A stretch of 64,000 nucleotides of DNA from Meandrina meandrites (Eukaryota > Cnidaria > Anthozoa > Scleractinia > Meandrinidae). A model generated the notes under the pieces. The model worked only from the letters and a program-made list of their open reading frames with translations, was not told where the DNA came from and did no database searches. The stretch spans positions 14,187,496 to 14,251,495 of the forward strand of contig OY855904.1 of NCBI GenBank assembly GCA_963693305.1. Direction: 5' to 3'. A program made the position numbers and the translations under genes. Within the stretch, counting starts at the first letter, position 1. Every line of letters starts with the position of its first letter. Below are positions 59,422 through 64,000 of this stretch, in pieces.

Positions 59422-59911
59422 GTCTTGGGGCAAACATTGTACAGGAACATTTTAGCTCTGGAAGGTGCTATGATTCTTGATAATCATATATTATACACTT
59501 AATGTTTGCCGTTTGCAAATAACTGATGCATGATCACTGTGATGCGACAAGGTGATTTATGTGTTGAAGTGGATACCTTATAGGAAATCTGTTACATATT
59601 TCAAGTATTCAGCAATTGTTTCAGTGTGACTTTTAAAAATGCAGCACTTTTAATAATTTATCTCAAAAAAATTAGAGTTTGAATTCATAGAAATTGGATC
59701 TCAAAGTACAAATTTTTTAAGAAATATTTAACATACCTCAGCAACCATTTTGGTGATTTCTTTGCCATTACATTTACAAAAGTTGTTTAAAAAACCTCCT
59801 GTTGAAAGAAAACAGTGCTTTGTTTTTAACTTTACAAAATATTAAGCTTAAATTATACATTTACAATAGCATCAAACTTGTTGTCTGTAAACTTTGATTC
59901 AGGAGGCAACA

Positions 59912-59917
59912 AATAAA
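59912..59917 (+). terminator. Polyadenylation signal of the R3H-like gene
   Basis: AATAAA lies 491 bp after the stop codon, within an AT-rich 3' untranslated stretch. Non-canonical signals nearer the stop cannot be excluded. Confidence 0.5.
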
Positions 59918-59939
59918 TTCTGCTTAAGGTGAATAACTT

Positions 59940-60706
59940 GACCATGTTGAAGTGTTTTTCATGCTACTCTTTGCCCTTTGGGAAGGCTGAAAGCCTGACT
60001 GATGTGTAGCCTGAGTAAATGGCAAGAAACCAAATGAGCGTTTTTGTCACCCACTGATTCTGACCCCATCAGCTGAGACCAAAAAATTCAATACTTATGA
60101 TAAAGCCCAAAAAACATCCAGATGATGAATGGCTGTAGTATCTGATTTTCATTACTGACTTTGATTGGTTTTGAATTGGTTCTCAATTTTCGCATGCAAA
60201 TAATATTATTATTACGAGATGCTTAGCATAAAGGAACGGAATCCGAGCTTAAACACGCAAACGGACCCCATCCGTGCAAAACTCTTTGTTTAATTTCAAC
60301 ATGTTAACACATCTATTGAACTATTGTTTTGACTTACTATTTATACATTTTTTATCAACTTTCATTCTGACTTGATAATGACGTCGAAACATCGTCGTTT
60401 TTAACAAACTTTTAACTTTCTTAATATGCTTTGAAATATTTTATCGCAATTTTTTATAGTAAAATGTTTAGAAAAGTCGCTTCTTATTCGTATTATTATT
60501 ATTATGTGACTTTCAGTTTTTATCTCAGATTGCTGTTGATGAGGTAGTGAAAAAATTGCAGTGATGGCAACAAAGTTTTTTCCCACGGTGGCCACCATGC
60601 AAGAGAGAATGGACTGGGAACAAAATCAATACAAACTTAAAGGCAGATTCTTTGGCTCTTGCTTAAAATGTCGCTGTTCAGCTAACAAACAAAATCTAAC
60701 ATGTTG
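59940..60706. other. Gene-free stretch
   Basis: Intergenic sequence with no recognisable exon or repeat. Short (att)n near 60489-60505. Confidence 0.45.
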
Positions 60707-60866
60707 AATATTTTATTTCAAAACAAAATAATGTTAAGTTCCTTTTTTGAAAATTAAATATGCAAGGTAAGGCATTACTAAATATGCATAATGCAATAGC
60801 AAAGTTTCTTACAATATTAGTGACTAAACTGCTGTAAACGCAACACTGTAAAACACTTATATTTAA
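60707..60866 (+). repeat. Diverged repeat, copy 1 of 3
   Basis: aatattttatttcaaaacaa, then aaattaaatatgcaaggtaa, then gtgactaaactgctgtaaac and aacacttatattta, in this order. Confidence 0.85.
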
Positions 60867-61180
60867 GACAGTTTCCACTGAAAGTTCGAGCAATAAGTAC
60901 AAAAATTGTTTATCAAAAATCTGCTCAAAGAATGGTAATGTTTTGTGTACTATTTGAAACATCTCGGCATAATTCATTTCTATAAATGACCCTGCAGTTT
61001 ACTTCTAAAGCATTCGTCAGAAAGTTAATGTCAAACCTTGCAAATATGCTTAAAATGCACGTTGTTTTGAACTGATCTGATAAGTTCTTCTTAACTGTAT
61101 TCAAACTGTCAACATCCTACTGGTTTTTTTTTATGGTATCTTTATTTTTGTCTTTATTGCTCCATTGTTCAAACCATCTT

Positions 61181-61502
61181 AAATATTTTATTTCCAAAAC
61201 AAAATAATGCTTCTACTGATGAAAAGTTCCTTTGTTGCAAATTAAATATGCAAGGTAAGGCATTATTAAATATGTATAATGCAACGGCAAAGTTCCTTAC
61301 TGTAACAAACTAATACAATATTAGTGACTAAACTGCTGTAAACCCAACAATGCAAAACACTTATATTTAAATATTTTATTTCAAAAACAAAATAATGCTA
61401 CTACTGATGTAAAGTTCCTTTGCTGCAAATTAAATATGCATAATGCAATGGCAAGGTTTCTTATAACTGACTAAACTGCTGTAAACTCAACACTGCAAAG
61501 CA
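61181..61502 (+). repeat. Diverged repeat, copies 2 and 3 in tandem
   Basis: Copy 2 (61181-61369) and copy 3 (61369-61502, internally shortened) repeat the same order of blocks as 60707-60866. Copies 2 and 3 also share ctactgatg(a/t)aaagttcctttg, which is missing from copy 1. The closer similarity suggests the tandem pair arose last. Confidence 0.85.
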
Positions 61503-63331
61503 CCTAGGAAGAGAAACTTACAAAAACAACATTGCACTTTTTTAAGTAGTTAGCATAAAAAATGGGACTCTGATCTTAATAAAGATTTAAATTTAAGTAG
61601 TAAACTAAAATTATTTGTTTCTTTCAGAACAGCAACACAACAAAGTCTTGTATAGGTTACTCCTGTCTAATTTTTGTGACTATTTTTAAAAAGTACTGGT
61701 TTCAAAACATATTATTGAAGGTAACTCCCCTACTAGTTAAGAATTGAATCATGTCCAGCACAACACCCTAAAATGATTTCAGCTATATGCGTCTTAATAG
61801 ATGCATAATCAAAGCTAATTTGTCTTTAATCTTAACCTTTTGTGAGGAAACTGGTAATGTAAAAACTAATTTCATTGAATCTACTGGTAATTGCAGAATA
61901 TTTTACTTTACCTAGCCAGGTTTCCTTGACTATTGATCACATGGTGGGGATGTGTGAAAGGTTTGGGTAGACTACAATGACAACAAAATTTCTGTTGTTG
62001 ACATTTTTTCAAACACCAACAACCTCTATCAGAGGAGTTTGTCCTTAAGTCATGTTTTTGGGAGGGACAAGCTGCCCATCCAGACAGGGTCTGAACCTGC
62101 CAACAAAGCCAACTTAACTCCTTCATTTCATAGATACAGGGCATGTGAAACTCGTCAGAAATTGTCGAATAAGAGAAAATAAGAACTTAATGTGAACATG
62201 TGAGCCATAGCTCAAGGGTTGACCTTACAGGAAAATGCATCAATGTTGCCCATAGGCGACCTGGTCCCATGTCAGCAATCATTAGTGATTAGTGTCACTG
62301 GTGAGTTTCAAAGGGCTTTTACTTGGGGAATTTTAAGCCTGAAAGGTGAAGATTTCAATACTACGTAGACCACTGGAACTCAAGGAACAAGTGAAGTGGA
62401 TCCAATTGTCATTCTTCAAACACTGGTGCAAGATCTTTAACACTTGACATGAAGGGGGCAAAACCTAATGAATTGCAAATGTTAGTGACAATGTAAGCAT
62501 CACTTTATATTAAATATGCTTCTCTCCTGAGTCATTTACCTTTTCATGTTATACAGCAAACTTCAAAAACATATTAATATTTCATAAAGAAAATATGAAA
62601 GAAATTAATGTTTAATGAGTGTCTTTATATCTGATAAAGACATTGGCTAAACTTTACATCCAATTTTCTAGGCCAAAATGACCCCAAATCTAAGTGCAAA
62701 TTAAAATGAGTTGATCAACAACAGAAGATTTTGAAGCCTTTCAATAAATTCGCAGTTTGTGTTTTATGAAGTCTTGTGTTTTAAACTTGATAAAACACTG
62801 CTGCTCATTTTTAAACATCACACAAAAGACAGTCTTCCATCACATTTCCAAATACCAAGAAGAGAATTAATATGTTGCACAGTGGAGTATTTTTAATGGT
62901 ATTGGAGGTGTTTGGAAATTCAAAGAAACACTGTGTTGAGTGCTTCACAATTTTGACCATGTCACTTTCTGAGCTATTTAATTCATACCAGAAATACCAG
63001 TACTGCCAATATTTTAGACAACAGTTTCTTAACTAGAAAGTAATAATTTTGTTCATCTGTTTGTAAAGGATACCAGTGCTGCTTGCACTAAACAACAATG
63101 ACTATATAATGTTAATTGCCAAGGAGCTTTTACTCAAAACCAAATATGCAATAATTTATCACCAAAATTTTCCCAACTTATCATTAAAACTCAGACTTCT
63201 TTGTGCAAAAGGTGATCAGCTGTCTTGGTTGTTGATAGTTGTAGCTGATATGTTGTTCATATGTTATAGTTTGCTGTCTCATTTAAAATGATGTGAGTTT
63301 TTACAAGTAAACTTTACCACAATGCACAAAA
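61503..63331. other. Gene-free stretch
   Basis: No exon or RNA gene recognised. AT-rich and without strong inverted or tandem repeats. Confidence 0.45.
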
Positions 63332-63529
63332 AAATTTTTTTGTGACTATCGATTGGTCATCGATTGGCCAATACCAATCGATATAAATTAACTAATTTTA
63401 TCGATTGATGTCAATTTATTGATTGTATTTCCGATCATCGGAAATACAATCAATAAATCGACATCAATCGATAAAATTAGTTAATTGATATCGATTGGTA
63501 TCGGCCAATCAATAGTCACAAAAAAAATT
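63332..63529. mobile_element. Near-perfect 198-bp palindrome rich in atcgat
   Basis: The halves meet at tttccgatcatcggaaa (about 63429-63445) and complement each other almost to the ends, which read aaattttttt(t)gtgacta and its mirror. Words atcgattgg, aatcgat and tatcgattgatg occur many times. The arms are about 97 bp with few mismatches and effectively no loop. It is most likely a foldback transposon or end-joined element tips. Confidence 0.85.
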
Positions 63530-63546
63530 TCATCAATTGATATCGA

Positions 63547-63741
63547 TTGGCAATTACTTTCATGACAGATGTTCCAAGTGAAATTAAGCCACGAACATCT
63601 GAGTTTTACCGTTTTGTGCATGACTCGGGACCTTCTCACCTCTTCACGACTCACTTTCAGTTGAGTTTAGAAGCAATGCAAGAAGAAACTGAGAAAACTT
63701 CTGTGGCGAGTAAATCACTTTTGCATTGCAATTTTTTCTGA
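63547..63741 (+). CDS. Possible small coding exon, unrecognised
   Basis: From ATG at 63562 the frame reads MTDVPSEIKPRTSEFYRFVH, then DSGPSHLFTTHFQLSLEAMQ, with a composition unlike the surrounding non-coding DNA. No donor with GT is obvious where the sense breaks down (near GTGGCG, 63700). It begins just after the palindrome. I do not recognise the family. It may be an exon, a transposon gene fragment between two atcgat-rich ends, or chance. Confidence 0.2.
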   Translation: MAITFMTDVPSEIKPRTSEFYRFVHDSGPSHLFTTHFQLSLEAMQEETEKTSVASKSLLHCNFF

Positions 63742-63884
63742 CCAGATGACACGTTTCCTGGCATGTTTGTTTTGTTAATTTACTCTAAATTCTCTACTGT
63801 GGCGTATCAAAAGTCCCCGAAAGAGGAGATGGAGAGGCCGCACAGACAGGGACAGGGAAACAACAATCCGGAAAAAACTGCATC

Positions 63885-64000
63885 GTGATAATCGATAACA
63901 ATCGATGACAATTGATGGCACTCAATAACAATCAATGCCAATCGATAAGGTAACAAAAATCTTCTTCATCGATTGTCAATATCAATCAATTAATTGATAC
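63885..64000. repeat. atcgat-rich repeat at the window edge
   Basis: The words aatcgataacaatcgatgac, aattgatggc, caatcgataagg and atcgattgtcaatatcaatc follow each other. It shares vocabulary with the palindrome at 63332-63529 and could be the other end of one element that continues outside the window. Confidence 0.6.

Overview
The window looks like nuclear DNA of an animal, most likely a cnidarian (anthozoan or coral-like). It is AT-rich, has intron-split genes with GT/AG junctions, and is packed with tRNA-derived SINEs, foldback MITEs, tyrosine-recombinase and Penelope-like retroelements, and relics of hAT, PIF/Harbinger and CR1/L2-like elements. The taxon is inferred from the repeat style and protein flavour. 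No database search was possible.

Layout. Positions 1-15320 are a near-identical satellite of ten units, eight of 1580 bp and two of 1340 bp. They are arranged as two copies of a five-unit, 7660-bp higher-order repeat. The length difference is one 240-bp foldback insert, present or absent. The array ends against a Penelope-like (GIY-YIG) remnant at 15330-15874. That remnant is split by a complete, apparently young DIRS-order retrotransposon at 15875-21121 on the minus strand: gag with a zinc knuckle, RT/RNase H, tyrosine recombinase and split direct repeats. Rejoining its flanks rebuilds a perfect palindrome, which fixes both ends to the base and shows no target duplication.

From 21.1 to 47.2 kb the window is gene-poor and filled with dispersed elements: SINEs, foldback MITEs, a decayed hAT, a decayed PIF/Harbinger (Myb-like plus DDE transposase), and a tcgaac-rich TIR element with a nested LINE end. 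It also holds one open, acidic, Asn/Gln/Glu-rich membrane-anchored ORF (30546-31535) and one likely coiled-coil exon (31757-31975).

From 47.3 to 59.4 kb lie two real genes, divergent from a 165-bp intergenic promoter. On the minus strand is urate oxidase, rebuilt as ten coding exons giving 297 residues and ending in the peroxisomal signal AKL. On the plus strand is a three-exon, 598-residue lysine-rich protein with an N-terminal coiled coil and a C-terminal R3H-like domain. Their introns carry several foldback and TIR elements, one only 9 bp from a uricase splice donor. The last 4.6 kb is intergenic, with a three-copy diverged repeat and a striking atcgat-rich palindrome.
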